A stretch of 51,990 nucleotides of DNA from an uncultured Coriobacteriaceae bacterium (GCA_900550055.1 URQU01000010.1:1-51990), one strand, 5' to 3'; shown: positions 15,186-24,583, numbered from the stretch's first letter. A program made the numbers and translations. Notes: a model not told the origin generated them from the sequence alone.

Positions 15186-18100
15186 ATGGCGAAGGTTTGT
15201 CATAAAGCGCTAAGCGCGGTTTTATCGGTTGTGCTGGCGGCAGGGTTGCTCCCGTGCCTTGCGTGGGGTGAAGAGCCTGCGGCAAGCGTAAGCCAGCAAA
15301 GCATCCAGTTTGGGCAGACGATTGCGGCCGGGGAAAACCACTCTGCCGCGATTAAGGCCGACGGCTCGTTGTGGATGTGGGGGGCAAATGGCTATGGCCA
15401 GCTGGGCGACGGAACGGAAGGCGCCAAGACCACTCCGGTGAAGATCATGGACGATGTGGCGTCTGTCGCTCTTGGAGGCTTTCACTCCGCTGCTATCAAA
15501 ACCGACGGCTCGCTTTGGGCATGGGGCCGCAACGATGACGGCCAAGTTGGAGCTCAAGCAAATGGAGCCACACCGGTGAAAATCATGGACGATGTGGCGT
15601 CCGTCTCCCTCGGCGGCTATCACTCTGCTGCCATTAAAACCGACGGCTCGCTTTGGATGTGGGGGCGCGGCAAAGACGGTCAATTGGGTACAGGGTCTAT
15701 TCGCAGCAGCGCAGAACCCATCAAAATCATGGACGATGTGGCGTCCGTCTCCCTCGGTGGTCATTATTCTGCGGCTGTCAAAAAAGATGGGAGCCTTTGG
15801 GTCTGGGGCCGCAACTTCGCCGGGTGTATCGGCGACGGAACGTATGAAAGAAGGTTCGAGCCTGTCAAAATCATGGACAACGTTGCGTCGGTCTCCTTAG
15901 GCGGCTCATGTATGCTTGAGCGCGGCCATACCGCTGCCATCAAGACAGATGGCTCGCTATGGATGTGGGGATATAACGTTTTTGGCCAGCTGGGTGACGG
16001 AACGAACGAGGATAAGGCCACGCCTGTAAAGGTTATGGATGGTGTGGCCTCCGCGTCTCTGGGCGCGGAAACCACCGCTGCTATCAAAAAGGACGGCTCG
16101 CTGTGGACGTGGGGCAACTACGAATGCGGTGTTGTCGGTAATGAACAGGTGGAAAGTCGCAACACTCCCGCGATGTTGGCAGCAGGAATAGCTGATGTAT
16201 GCGTGGGCTCGAACCATACGCTTGCTGTCGGGACGGATGGTGCTCTTTCAACGTGGGGCTTTAACGAGAAAGGCGAGCTTGGCGATGGTTCTTCAGGTTT
16301 GAATCAGGACCGGTATGTGCCCGCTATCGTTATGGACGGAGTTGCTCTTCCGAACGGACTTGCGCCGCTGCCCTCCCCAAGTGACGTGATCCCATCTGAT
16401 TCGTTCACGGTTGATGCCACGTTTAAGGTTTCGGGCGGTTCAAAATATGCAACTACTTCGGTGAACTGGGATGATGCATGGTTCAATACCTCTTCATACA
16501 CCTATAACCACAGCTTGGCAACCACCGCTGCCGTTTTGAGCGCGTCGGCCTATGCGAATGGGTATGTGAAAGAGGCGTTGCGTGACAAGCTGGGCTTCGA
16601 TGCGTTCGATGCCGTGGAATATCATCCAAGCGGCAACGATTACAAAGGCAACTATGATCAGGTAGGCTATTCCATTGAAACGCGCATGACGGCAAACGGC
16701 GTGCCGATTGTGGCTGTCGTTGTGCGCGGCACGCCTGGTAACGGAGAATGGCTGAGCAACCTTAACGTGGCGGATACGCGTAAAGGGTCGAGCAAGGAAA
16801 CCCATGAGGGTTTCGAACGTGCCGCGGGCGAGGTCTTGGATGCGTTTACTAGCTATGTGAAGGAAAACAACATCGATCTTGGCAAAGCGCGTGTTCTCAT
16901 CACAGGGCACAGCAGGGGAGCTTCGGTGGCCAATATCCTTGGCGCGCAGCTTGATGAGGGTAAAGGCAACGTGAACGGGGCGTTAACGCCTTCGCGTGTG
17001 TACGATTTCACGTTCGAATCGCCCACCACCACGCTTTCGAACAGCAGGGGTAACTGGGTTTATGACAACATCTTCAACATCCTCAATCCTGAAGACGTCA
17101 TCACCAGGGTTCCGTTGTGCGAATGGGGTTATGGCAGGTATGGCGAGGATCTGGTGTTGCCCTCCAGATCGAACACAAACGACGTGGTGTACAAGCAGCT
17201 TCTTTCCAGCATGAACGAGTACTTCAAGCAGTTTAGCGGCGAAACGTTCAGGGGTTATACGGCGGGAACGCTTACCGCTACGACGATGACGAGCGATATG
17301 ATGTCGATTGCTCCTACGACCTGGGCGTTCTACCATAATTATGTGGTAGGAACGCCGCCTAGGTACTTTTTCGAGTCTGTTATCAAAGCGGCAATCATGG
17401 AAAATGCGGATGCAGGCGATTACGCGCTTTTGTCTTCGGCGCTTTTGATTCCGCAATATCAGTCCATGCTTGTTACGCTGTTCGGCGTTGGGGTGTTCAA
17501 TGGCGCGTTCGTCACCGGCAAGGGCGTGGTACATGGGCATACGCAGGAAACGTATGTGTCGTGGATGAAGAGCGCGTCGGCTGCGCTAGGCGAGCTACCG
17601 AGTATTTTCGTTCGCAAGAACTATCGCACAGTCAAGGTTGCCTGCCCCGTTGACGTGAAGGCCTACGATGTCGACGGTAACTTGGTGGCGTCGATTTCGG
17701 GGGACCAGGTTGACGAATCGCTGCTTGAGAACGGTTTGCCGGCGGCGGTGACTGCGGATGGCGTGAAGATGATCGACCTGCCGGCGGATGGCGGTTACCG
17801 TCTCGAGGTTGTGGCAACCGATGAGGGGGAAATGGATGTGACCGTCGAGGAGAATGACGGTTCGGGCAGCGAGCCTGGTGTCATGAAGTGCTACCGCGGG
17901 ATTGCGCTAGAGAGCGGGGATTCGTTCACGCTGGATGCACAGGCCGACGGCGTCGCTACCGACTGCGTGCTTGTGGACGAAGCAACAGGCGAAGAGGCGC
18001 AGGCTGGTTCTGTGGTGTGCGGCGATGACCTGGAGAAGGTCAGCATTTCGGTTGTGGCTGGCGCCGGCGGCGATGCGTGGGGCGGCGGTGACGTTGTTAA

Positions 18101-19274
18101 GGGCGGCAAAACGGTGCTCCATGCGATGGCGCACGAGGGCATGAAGTTCATTGGCTGGGAGCGCGAAATCGGATCCACGCTTGATGGCGATTTCGTTGGC
18201 GAGGCCGTTGAAGGCGGCGAAGATTTAACAGTACGTGCGACGGGTAATGACCGGTACTTCGCGCGCTTCCAGCGGGAAGAGCCAGCTTCTGTCGAGCGCC
18301 TGGCCGGCGACTCGGCGGCCGAGACCTCGGCGGCCGTCGCGCTCGAGGCGTTCCCCGAGGGAAGCGAGTGGGTGGTCGTCGCCCGCGACGACGACTTCGC
18401 CGACGCCATGAGCGCCACGGGCCTCGCCGGCGCCTTGAACGCGCCCATCGTGCTGACCGACCGCTTCGGGCTGTCGGATGCGGCCGCCGATGCGGTGCAA
18501 AAGCTGGGCGCAAAGAGGGCCTACGTCATCGGCGGCAAGGGCGCCATCCCCGCCGACCTGGAGGGCCAGCTCGCGGGCGCGGGCTGCCAGGTCCAGGGGC
18601 GCGTGTACGGCGAGTGCAGCTGGGACACGTCGGTCGAGTGCGCCAAGAAGATAGCCGAGCACGGCGGCAACCCGAACGGCGACGCCGTCGTGGCCATGTC
18701 CGCGAACTTCCAGGACGCGCTGTCCATCAGCTCGTTCGCCTACAAGTACCAGGTGCCCATCCTCCTGGAGACCGACGAGGCGAACGGCCGCCGCCTGACA
18801 GACGAGGCGGCCTCGCTCGCGGCCGGCCTGCCCGGCACGATCTACGTGCCCGGCGGCGCGGGCGCCGTGCCGGAGAGCTCGGTGGAGGGCGTGTTCGGGA
18901 AGGACCGCGTCGTGCGCCTGGCCGGCTGGGACGGCTACGACACGTCCAACCAGATCGCCACGTACATGGTGGACCATGGCCTGCTTTCCGCCGACGCGGT
19001 GTGCCTGGCCTCCGGCGCGCCCGACCCCAAGGGCGTCGACGCGCTGGCCGGCGCGGCCCTGGCGGGCAAGAACGGCGGCGTGGTGCTGCTTACCAACGCC
19101 CGCCCCGATTTCGGCGACCCTGAGAGCTACGTGACCGTCGAGGGCTGCGACTCCACGGGCGCGCCCGCGTTCCTCTCCGCCAACGCGGGAAGCGTAAGCC
19201 GCGCCTACGTCCTGGGCGGCGCCGCCGTCATGCCGCCCTCGCTGGTGGACAAAATCGCCAACGTGCTGAGCTAA
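15186..19274 (+). CDS. CWB2 surface protein with RCC1 propeller and class 3 lipase
   Basis: 1362 residues. A signal peptide (cleavage near AWG-EE) precedes about seven RCC1/BNR-type repeats (about 35-390, recurring HSAAIKTDGSLWMWG and GQLGDGT), predicted to form a beta-propeller. An alpha/beta-hydrolase of the lipase_3 type follows (about 420-800). Its nucleophile is S576 in ITGHSRGAS, the likely acid is in NPEDVITRVP, and the likely histidine is in HGHTQETYVSW. After two small beta domains come three CWB2 repeats (1035-1362). The protein should sit on the wall and cleave an ester, perhaps lipid or acylated glycan (inference). Base composition jumps to about 80% GC where the CWB2 part begins (18301-18360), against about 40% in a line of the central region (16441-16500), which suggests module replacement. 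Confidence 0.9.
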   Translation: MAKVCHKALSAVLSVVLAAGLLPCLAWGEEPAASVSQQSIQFGQTIAAGENHSAAIKADGSLWMWGANGYGQLGDGTEGAKTTPVKIMDDVASVALGGFHSAAIKTDGSLWAWGRNDDGQVGAQANGATPVKIMDDVASVSLGGYHSAAIKTDGSLWMWGRGKDGQLGTGSIRSSAEPIKIMDDVASVSLGGHYSAAVKKDGSLWVWGRNFAGCIGDGTYERRFEPVKIMDNVASVSLGGSCMLERGHTAAIKTDGSLWMWGYNVFGQLGDGTNEDKATPVKVMDGVASASLGAETTAAIKKDGSLWTWGNYECGVVGNEQVESRNTPAMLAAGIADVCVGSNHTLAVGTDGALSTWGFNEKGELGDGSSGLNQDRYVPAIVMDGVALPNGLAPLPSPSDVIPSDSFTVDATFKVSGGSKYATTSVNWDDAWFNTSSYTYNHSLATTAAVLSASAYANGYVKEALRDKLGFDAFDAVEYHPSGNDYKGNYDQVGYSIETRMTANGVPIVAVVVRGTPGNGEWLSNLNVADTRKGSSKETHEGFERAAGEVLDAFTSYVKENNIDLGKARVLITGHSRGASVANILGAQLDEGKGNVNGALTPSRVYDFTFESPTTTLSNSRGNWVYDNIFNILNPEDVITRVPLCEWGYGRYGEDLVLPSRSNTNDVVYKQLLSSMNEYFKQFSGETFRGYTAGTLTATTMTSDMMSIAPTTWAFYHNYVVGTPPRYFFESVIKAAIMENADAGDYALLSSALLIPQYQSMLVTLFGVGVFNGAFVTGKGVVHGHTQETYVSWMKSASAALGELPSIFVRKNYRTVKVACPVDVKAYDVDGNLVASISGDQVDESLLENGLPAAVTADGVKMIDLPADGGYRLEVVATDEGEMDVTVEENDGSGSEPGVMKCYRGIALESGDSFTLDAQADGVATDCVLVDEATGEEAQAGSVVCGDDLEKVSISVVAGAGGDAWGGGDVVKGGKTVLHAMAHEGMKFIGWEREIGSTLDGDFVGEAVEGGEDLTVRATGNDRYFARFQREEPASVERLAGDSAAETSAAVALEAFPEGSEWVVVARDDDFADAMSATGLAGALNAPIVLTDRFGLSDAAADAVQKLGAKRAYVIGGKGAIPADLEGQLAGAGCQVQGRVYGECSWDTSVECAKKIAEHGGNPNGDAVVAMSANFQDALSISSFAYKYQVPILLETDEANGRRLTDEAASLAAGLPGTIYVPGGAGAVPESSVEGVFGKDRVVRLAGWDGYDTSNQIATYMVDHGLLSADAVCLASGAPDPKGVDALAGAALAGKNGGVVLLTNARPDFGDPESYVTVEGCDSTGAPAFLSANAGSVSRAYVLGGAAVMPPSLVDKIANVLS

Positions 19275-19562
19275 GCGTATTGGCTGTTGTCGATGCGAAG
19301 AGGGGACCGATTTGTCAATCGGTCCCCTCTTCATGTTTGGAGTGTTCCGTTGCTTTGCAGACTTGCACTTGCTGTCGATTTGACGCATATGCGGGTATTA
19401 TCTTTGCTTTTACGCAAATCCAGCTAGCCGCCGGCACGACAACTTCTTGAGCAGAGCCGCGTCAAAGTAGCGACGGGAGGCGTGAACGTCCAGCTCAGGG
19501 TCGCCCTTCGAAACCATAGGGGCTCACGACCATGAAGCGCGCAAAGGCGGTGTTCTGGTGTT
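19275..19562. other. Intergenic region with a terminator and a possible decayed frame
   Basis: About 290 bases. After the terminator at 19297-19335, the 19430-19560 stretch has codon-like composition. On the minus strand one frame reads GDPELDVHASRRYFDAALLK before a stop. I cannot assign it to a family, and it may be the relic of a gene end. Confidence 0.3.
19297..19335 (+). terminator. Terminator between convergent CWB2 genes
   Basis: A 16-bp stem GAAGAGGGGACCGATT / AATCGGTCCCCTCTTC (19297-19312 with 19317-19332) lies 22 bases after the stop of the RCC1-lipase gene. The T-tail is weak (ATGTTT). Confidence 0.75.
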
Positions 19563-19808
19563 CTAATCTATAAATAGGGCAGTCATTTTCGCTTGGATTC
19601 GCTTGGTTCTGGTGGCGGTTTCCCTTGCGTCCAATTTGTACGTTCCGTCGATTTGAGGCACTAAGCACGAGCCCTCCCTAGCCTCTTTCGGAAGGCAAGA
19701 TGCAGGTACGTCTCGTTGATTACCGGCGTCATCGATAAGCACGGCTATGCAGCCGTTTTCAGATTCTTCGAATCTGTCGATCGAGTAGTATCTTTGCGAT
19801 GTTGGCAT
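19563..19808 (-). CDS. DUF3006 family small protein
   Basis: 81 residues, no signal peptide. It matches DUF3006: YSIDRFEESENGCIAVLID (D-R-x-E...AVL), then VPASCLPKEAREGSCL (LP-x-x-x-x-EG), and a C-terminal helix TATRTKRIQAKMTALF. Members commonly sit next to ComEC-like metallo-beta-lactamase genes. Here the gene starts 30 bases after such a gene on the same strand, so the two form an operon. Its function is unknown. The start is supported by AAAGGAT eight bases upstream. Confidence 0.85.
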   Translation of the reverse strand: MPTSQRYYSIDRFEESENGCIAVLIDDAGNQRDVPASCLPKEAREGSCLVPQIDGTYKLDARETATRTKRIQAKMTALFID

Positions 19809-19838
19809 AGCGATCCTTTCTTGCTGGCAAATCGTTCC

Positions 19839-22085
19839 TTATGCAGCAAGCAAAAGGTTGTGGGTATCTAATTCGTTGTTTTTACTTGAGGCTATTGAGA
19901 TACCGTTAGCATCGATTGTCATATCGATGGTTCCTTGCAAATCGGTACGATACAGCTGGGTTCCCTTTAGAACGTCAAGCACTTCTTCGTGCGGGTGTCC
20001 GTAGGAATTGTTGAACCCGCAGGAAATCACTGCGTATGCCGGCGAGAGCTCTTTCACGAGGGCTTCATCGGTGCCAGTGCGGCTACCATGATGGCTTACC
20101 TTCAGCACATCGATCTTGCCCGGGCTTGCATCATGGATAACATCTTTGCCGGCATCACCGGTAAACAAGACGTTTTTGCTAGCTGTGTTATAGCGAATGA
20201 TTGCTGACCAGTCGTTGATATCGGTATAGTCATCGAGCTTAGGCGAAATAATCTGCACACTAAAAGAGTCGTCGGCCGCAATGGTTACACCGGCTTTCGC
20301 CGTGTGTATGCTCAGCCCTTTTGCTGCGATAGCGTCCAGCAGATTCTCATATGTTGCTGTGGTGGTGGAAACCTTGGGCATGTATATTTCGCCGATATCG
20401 AAGCTGTTGATGATTTCTGCCATACCACCGATGTGGTCGGCATGCGGATGCGTGGCAACCAGGTAGTCTATTCGCGAGTAACCAAGGGATTTGATCTCGT
20501 TAGCTACTTGGTTGCCTGATTGGGGGGTACCGGCATCTATAAGCATGGTTTGACCGTTTGGCAGTTCGACGAGTTCGGAGTCGCCTTGCCCAACATCAAT
20601 GAAATGCACTTTTGATGAATCGGCGGATACCTTGATGCGGGCGGCATGCAGTATCTCATCAATCGTATTTTTGAGCGCTGTTGGCATGACGTACGTGCCG
20701 CCAAGGATAAATACGTTTTCAGCTACTGAAGCGTTTGCTGTAAGAAATCCATCGACGGTGGTCGTGTCGGTGGACTCGATATCCGGGTTGCCGTTCGTGA
20801 GCAGCATGACGCCACCGGCTTTGCCGGCAAGCGCGGCGCCTGCCAAGGCGTCGGACCCACCAGGTTTCAATGCGCCCGAGGCAAGGCAGATGGTACCTGC
20901 CGACAGTAGATGCTGCTCGGTCATGAACTCAGCAATTGCTTCGGAGGTGTCATAGCCCGAATTTCCCCATAAGCGCTGCCCTCCGCGCAGACCTCCGTCA
21001 AGCGCGTGTTCAGCTGAATCCTGGGAAACCGCTCCTGCGCCACCTGCTACAAACACTTTTGCTTGGGCGTATGCGCCGGTTCCGTTGAGCATGGCAAGTG
21101 CATCATCGGTTAGATGGCGGTAAGAGGAGTTGCTGCCATACGTTTGCAAAAAGATGGGAACGTGATATTTATAGGCGAAGCTGGACATGGATAGGGCATC
21201 TTGAAAATTCTGCCCGTATGCCACGATGGCGTAGTCGCAGGCGTTATCCAGTTTTGCAATGCGATCGGCGCATACAACTGAAGTGTCATACGCCTCGTTG
21301 CCGAATACTCGTTCGACGTGGGTTACGCCTATGGCGCGCAACTGGGATTCGAATGAGCCCGGCATCGCGCCCTGTCCGCCGATGATGTATACGTTTTCAA
21401 CGCCGAGTTGAGAAAGGGTTGCGGCCGCTTCGCTTGAAAGGCCGTGGCGGTCTGTTAGCACGATAGGGGCATTGAGGGCTCCGGCGAGGCCGGTTGCACT
21501 CATGGCATCGGCGAAATCGTCGTCTCTGGCAAGTATCGCCCATGTGCTGTCGCTGAACGCCTCAGAGGCGATTATCGATGCAGTCTGAACGGCATCATCG
21601 CCGGCAAGTCGATTTGATAGGTTGTCGTAGGGACCTGGCGCGGGCTCAGGATTCGGGTCGGGGGTTGGAGAGGGGTCGGGAGTTGGCGTGGGGGTTGGAG
21701 AGGGGTCTGGCGTTGGCGTAGGCTCGGGGTCAGGAACCGGCTTCTCGTGCACGCATTTGCTGCATGGTGATTTGCCGGCATCGAGTGCTTGCTGCAGTGT
21801 CATGGCGGTTGGGCTCTTCATGCCGGAGCATGTTGAGCTGTAATGGTATTTTGTGCCTTTGCGAGACACCCAAACCGTACGATTCATGTCCGCATTAGCG
21901 TTTATGTCGCCATTCGCTGTATAGCCGCAAGGCTCGTTTTCCGTGTTGCCGTCGGATAGGCTTTGCGGCATTGCAAACGCAGGCGCTAGGGGCATGCATA
22001 GCATGATGGCCGTGATGCTTGCCAACAGCAGTTTGCCGAGTTTTTTCCCAAAGACGCGGTGTCGTAGACTCTCGTGGTGCCCCAT
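19839..22085 (-). CDS. CWB2 surface protein with ComEC-like metallo-beta-lactamase domain
   Basis: 748 residues. A signal peptide (to about AFA-MP) is followed by a small Cys/His module (VWVSRKGTKYHYSSTC ... SPCSKC) common on secreted ComEC-like hydrolases. Next come a Pro-Thr-Asp linker of PTPDPS repeats (about 118-150), three CWB2 repeats (about 158-482), and a C-terminal metallo-beta-lactamase fold (about 493-730). The metal site is THPHADHIGG (HxHxDH, near residue 541), preceded by VGQGDSELVEL and followed by VLFTGDAG and KVSHHGSRTG. ComEC C-terminal relatives act on DNA or other phosphodiesters, so a wall-held nuclease or phosphodiesterase is plausible (inference). CWB2 in the middle rather than at the end is unusual here. 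GGAAGGGAG precedes the ATG. Confidence 0.9.
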   Translation of the reverse strand: MGHHESLRHRVFGKKLGKLLLASITAIMLCMPLAPAFAMPQSLSDGNTENEPCGYTANGDINANADMNRTVWVSRKGTKYHYSSTCSGMKSPTAMTLQQALDAGKSPCSKCVHEKPVPDPEPTPTPDPSPTPTPTPDPSPTPDPNPEPAPGPYDNLSNRLAGDDAVQTASIIASEAFSDSTWAILARDDDFADAMSATGLAGALNAPIVLTDRHGLSSEAAATLSQLGVENVYIIGGQGAMPGSFESQLRAIGVTHVERVFGNEAYDTSVVCADRIAKLDNACDYAIVAYGQNFQDALSMSSFAYKYHVPIFLQTYGSNSSYRHLTDDALAMLNGTGAYAQAKVFVAGGAGAVSQDSAEHALDGGLRGGQRLWGNSGYDTSEAIAEFMTEQHLLSAGTICLASGALKPGGSDALAGAALAGKAGGVMLLTNGNPDIESTDTTTVDGFLTANASVAENVFILGGTYVMPTALKNTIDEILHAARIKVSADSSKVHFIDVGQGDSELVELPNGQTMLIDAGTPQSGNQVANEIKSLGYSRIDYLVATHPHADHIGGMAEIINSFDIGEIYMPKVSTTTATYENLLDAIAAKGLSIHTAKAGVTIAADDSFSVQIISPKLDDYTDINDWSAIIRYNTASKNVLFTGDAGKDVIHDASPGKIDVLKVSHHGSRTGTDEALVKELSPAYAVISCGFNNSYGHPHEEVLDVLKGTQLYRTDLQGTIDMTIDANGISIASSKNNELDTHNLLLAA

Positions 22086-22141
22086 TGTTTCTCCCTTCCG
22101 GAAAATGCAGCATCGGATAGCTTCATTTTAGCAGGTCAAAT

Positions 22142-22176
22142 AGAAAAGCGAGCACAGTTAAGCAACTGTGCTCGCT
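22142..22176 (-). terminator. Intrinsic terminator of the CAP-CWB2 gene
   Basis: A 13-bp perfect stem AGCGAGCACAGTT / AACTGTGCTCGCT (22147-22159 with 22164-22176). On the minus strand it is followed by TTTCTATTT. It lies between two same-strand CWB2 genes, so the downstream gene probably has its own promoter. Confidence 0.85.
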
Positions 22177-22199
22177 GGTGTTCAAGGATTGATGCTCCG

Positions 22200-24365
22200 C
22201 TAACGGATGATTGTCCGGATGTTTTCGATCAGCGATTCCGGCATTACATATTCGCCTCCAAGCACATCGATCCAATACACCGCGTCAGCATGCGAATCTA
22301 GGAACGCTGCGGTTCTCTCGGAATCGGCCCCCTTTATCGTTTGCAGACTGGTATCGCCGAAGGCCTGTTGGGCGTTGACGAGCAGTATAGGGCCGCTGTT
22401 CTTACCGGCAAGCGCAGCCCCCGCTAAAGCATCTAGGCCGCGGGCTTCCTCGGCGCCGCAAGCGAGCGTCACCGTATCCGCGGAAAGCAGACCGCTTTCA
22501 AGCATATAGCAAGCGATTTGGTTTGAAGTGTCATATCCGCTTTCTCCGGCCAGGCGTTTGAATGCTTGCAGGCCCTCGCGAGACAGTGAGTCGTTGGACA
22601 CCGCGCCCTCGCCGCCGGCGACGAATATCTTGCTATCGCATAGGGAGCCGCCCGAGGACAGCAACTTGACAGATTCTGCGGTAAGGCGTCGTCCCCTAGC
22701 ATCGGGTGCGCTGGTTAGTAAGATCACGGGCGCGTGATACTTGTATGCGAAGCTGGACATGGACAGTGCATCTTGGAAATTATCAGACATGGCGACAACA
22801 GTATATTCGGGTGTGCCTTTGCCTGCGGTGTCGTTGATTTCGCAAATTCGCTTCCCACATTTTGCGGAAGTGTCGGCGGCGTCCTCGCCGTATATATTCT
22901 CGATTCTCATGATGCCTGCGTTGCGCAGTTGGTCGTTGAGCTTGTCCATCGCGGGAATAGCTCCAGGTCCACCGACCACATAGGCCTGTATGGGGTTAAG
23001 GCGGGCGATTTCGGCCAGGGTCTCGGCGCTGGCACCCTCAAAACGATCAATGAGCAGAATAGGTGCACCAAACAGCCCGGCTAGGCCGGTTGCGCTCATG
23101 GAGTCCGCGAAGTCGTCGGAGCGCGCGATCACAATGGATCCGGAATGATTGGGGCGGACCTGCTGTGATATGGCAACCGCGGTTTGCTCGGCCTCGTCTC
23201 CGGCGGTTCGTGTCATGATGGTCGTGCCGGCATTGGCTGCATCTGCGGTTGCCTGTGCCTCGTTGACCGTCTCTTGGGCATGCTTTTGCTCCTGCGCTGC
23301 CTCGGCTGCGGTTTCGTTGGCGGCGGCTTGCGCCTGCTTGGCCGCATCGAGCGCCGCCTTCGCCTTGTTCAGGTCGTCGTAGAAGCTCTGGTCGACGTTG
23401 CCCTTGACCTTGTTGTAATAGGTCATGAACAGGTCGTAATATTGCTTCGCGGTGTAAGGGTCCTCCCCGTAGAGGCGCTTGATGTCGTTGGCGTTGTAGA
23501 CGGTGAACTCTTGTAAGGTGAAGGAGCCTACCTGCGCGCAGCCGTAGAACTTGTAGTCGGCGAGAATGTTGAGGTAGTGCCCGTAGTTGCTGACCTTGTT
23601 GCCGGACCCGTCGAGGTCGTTAAGCTCGCCGTCCTCCATGTCCCGGTCGTACTCGATCTTCTCCTTGTCGTACCAGCCGACGAAGGGGTCCTTAAGTCCT
23701 GCGGCAATGTTCTCGCCGCCGCCGATGTTGTTCGGGGCGTGGTAGAAGGGCTTGTGGGTGATCGAGTAGTTGAGGTTCACCTGCCCGGCCGCCATCATCG
23801 CGGACGAGATCCCCAGCTCCTTCAGGCCGTTCGCCGTGCGGATGTCGTTTACCTTCGCCATCGTCTCGAGGGCGAGCTTCATGTTGTCGAGCGAGGTGGC
23901 CGATTTCGGGTCGTTCAGGTTGTTCGGGTCGGTGCCGACGCCCCCCTCGCGGTACTTCTCGTCGAACCAGCTCTCCGGATCGGACAGGTATTTCACGGCG
24001 GTCGTGGCTCCGAGTTCCTGATAGAAGCCCAAGGCGCCGAGCTTGGCCTTCTCCTGATACTGCGCGAGCTCGGCCTTGGCGGCCTCGAGCGCGGCGGCGG
24101 CGGCATCGTAGGCGCTCTGCGCGGCGGCGGTTGCGTTTGCCGCAGCTGCAGCGTCCGCATCCGCGTCGGCCTTGGCCGCCTGCGCTGCGGCAAGATCTGT
24201 GCGGGCCTCAGATAAAGATGTCTGTGCACGAGTCTGAGCGGTAGCTGACGGCTGACGTGAAGATGCGCTGCTGCCCGGTGCAGCTAAGGCCGACATCGGC
24301 ATTGTTCCGATGGCCAGCAAAGCCGATAGCGCTATCTTTGGCAATGCGGTGTGTATTGTCCCCAT
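22200..24365 (-). CDS. CWB2 surface protein with CAP/SCP domain between coiled coils
   Basis: 721 residues. A signal peptide (cleavage near ALA-AP) precedes an Ala-rich coiled coil (about 45-115, repeated AAA/ADAD/EAAKAEL). A CAP (SCP/PR-1-type) domain follows (about 145-320) with FYHAPN, GGGENIAAG, PFVGWYDKEK and SNYGHYLNIL, and the last CAP-like motif YGCAQVGSF. A second coiled coil (about 330-375) leads to three CWB2 repeats (383-721). Secreted bacterial CAP proteins are of mostly unknown activity; some bind sterols or lipids or have protease-like sites. The CAP and coiled-coil DNA (about 23360-24210) is visibly more GC-rich than the CWB2 part. The start is set by AGGGGAG before the ATG. 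Its closest relative in the window is the gene at 43.6-46.6 kb. Confidence 0.9.
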   Translation of the reverse strand: MGTIHTALPKIALSALLAIGTMPMSALAAPGSSASSRQPSATAQTRAQTSLSEARTDLAAAQAAKADADADAAAAANATAAAQSAYDAAAAALEAAKAELAQYQEKAKLGALGFYQELGATTAVKYLSDPESWFDEKYREGGVGTDPNNLNDPKSATSLDNMKLALETMAKVNDIRTANGLKELGISSAMMAAGQVNLNYSITHKPFYHAPNNIGGGENIAAGLKDPFVGWYDKEKIEYDRDMEDGELNDLDGSGNKVSNYGHYLNILADYKFYGCAQVGSFTLQEFTVYNANDIKRLYGEDPYTAKQYYDLFMTYYNKVKGNVDQSFYDDLNKAKAALDAAKQAQAAANETAAEAAQEQKHAQETVNEAQATADAANAGTTIMTRTAGDEAEQTAVAISQQVRPNHSGSIVIARSDDFADSMSATGLAGLFGAPILLIDRFEGASAETLAEIARLNPIQAYVVGGPGAIPAMDKLNDQLRNAGIMRIENIYGEDAADTSAKCGKRICEINDTAGKGTPEYTVVAMSDNFQDALSMSSFAYKYHAPVILLTSAPDARGRRLTAESVKLLSSGGSLCDSKIFVAGGEGAVSNDSLSREGLQAFKRLAGESGYDTSNQIACYMLESGLLSADTVTLACGAEEARGLDALAGAALAGKNSGPILLVNAQQAFGDTSLQTIKGADSERTAAFLDSHADAVYWIDVLGGEYVMPESLIENIRTIIR

Positions 24366-24474
24366 GTTGTCTCCCCTGATACTGGTTCCAATGAATTAAT
24401 TGCGTGGTGTCGAATGCCTATGAGACGAAACATTGAGGCGAGACGGTGTTGAGCTCATGCTTCTCTTCCGGCAA

Positions 24475-24558
24475 CTTCAGGGGTGCGAAGCTTGTAATCG
24501 TTCGCGCCCCTGAAGCAAATCGTTGATTGCGCCACTGGACCTGATCGGCGCAGTGGCG
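24475..24558 (-). terminator. Two hairpins downstream of the LRR-CWB2 gene
   Basis: Downstream of the minus-strand gene are CGCCACTG / CAGTGGCG (24530-24537 with 24551-24558) and then a stronger stem CTTCAGGGGTGCGAA / TTCGCGCCCCTGAAG (24475-24489 with 24501-24515, one G-U pair). Neither has a clear T-run on the minus strand, so they are probable but not classic terminators. The remaining gap to 24366 should hold the promoter of the CAP gene. Confidence 0.5.
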
Positions 24559-24583
24559 AAGGAAATGTGCCGAGCGTCTGCCG

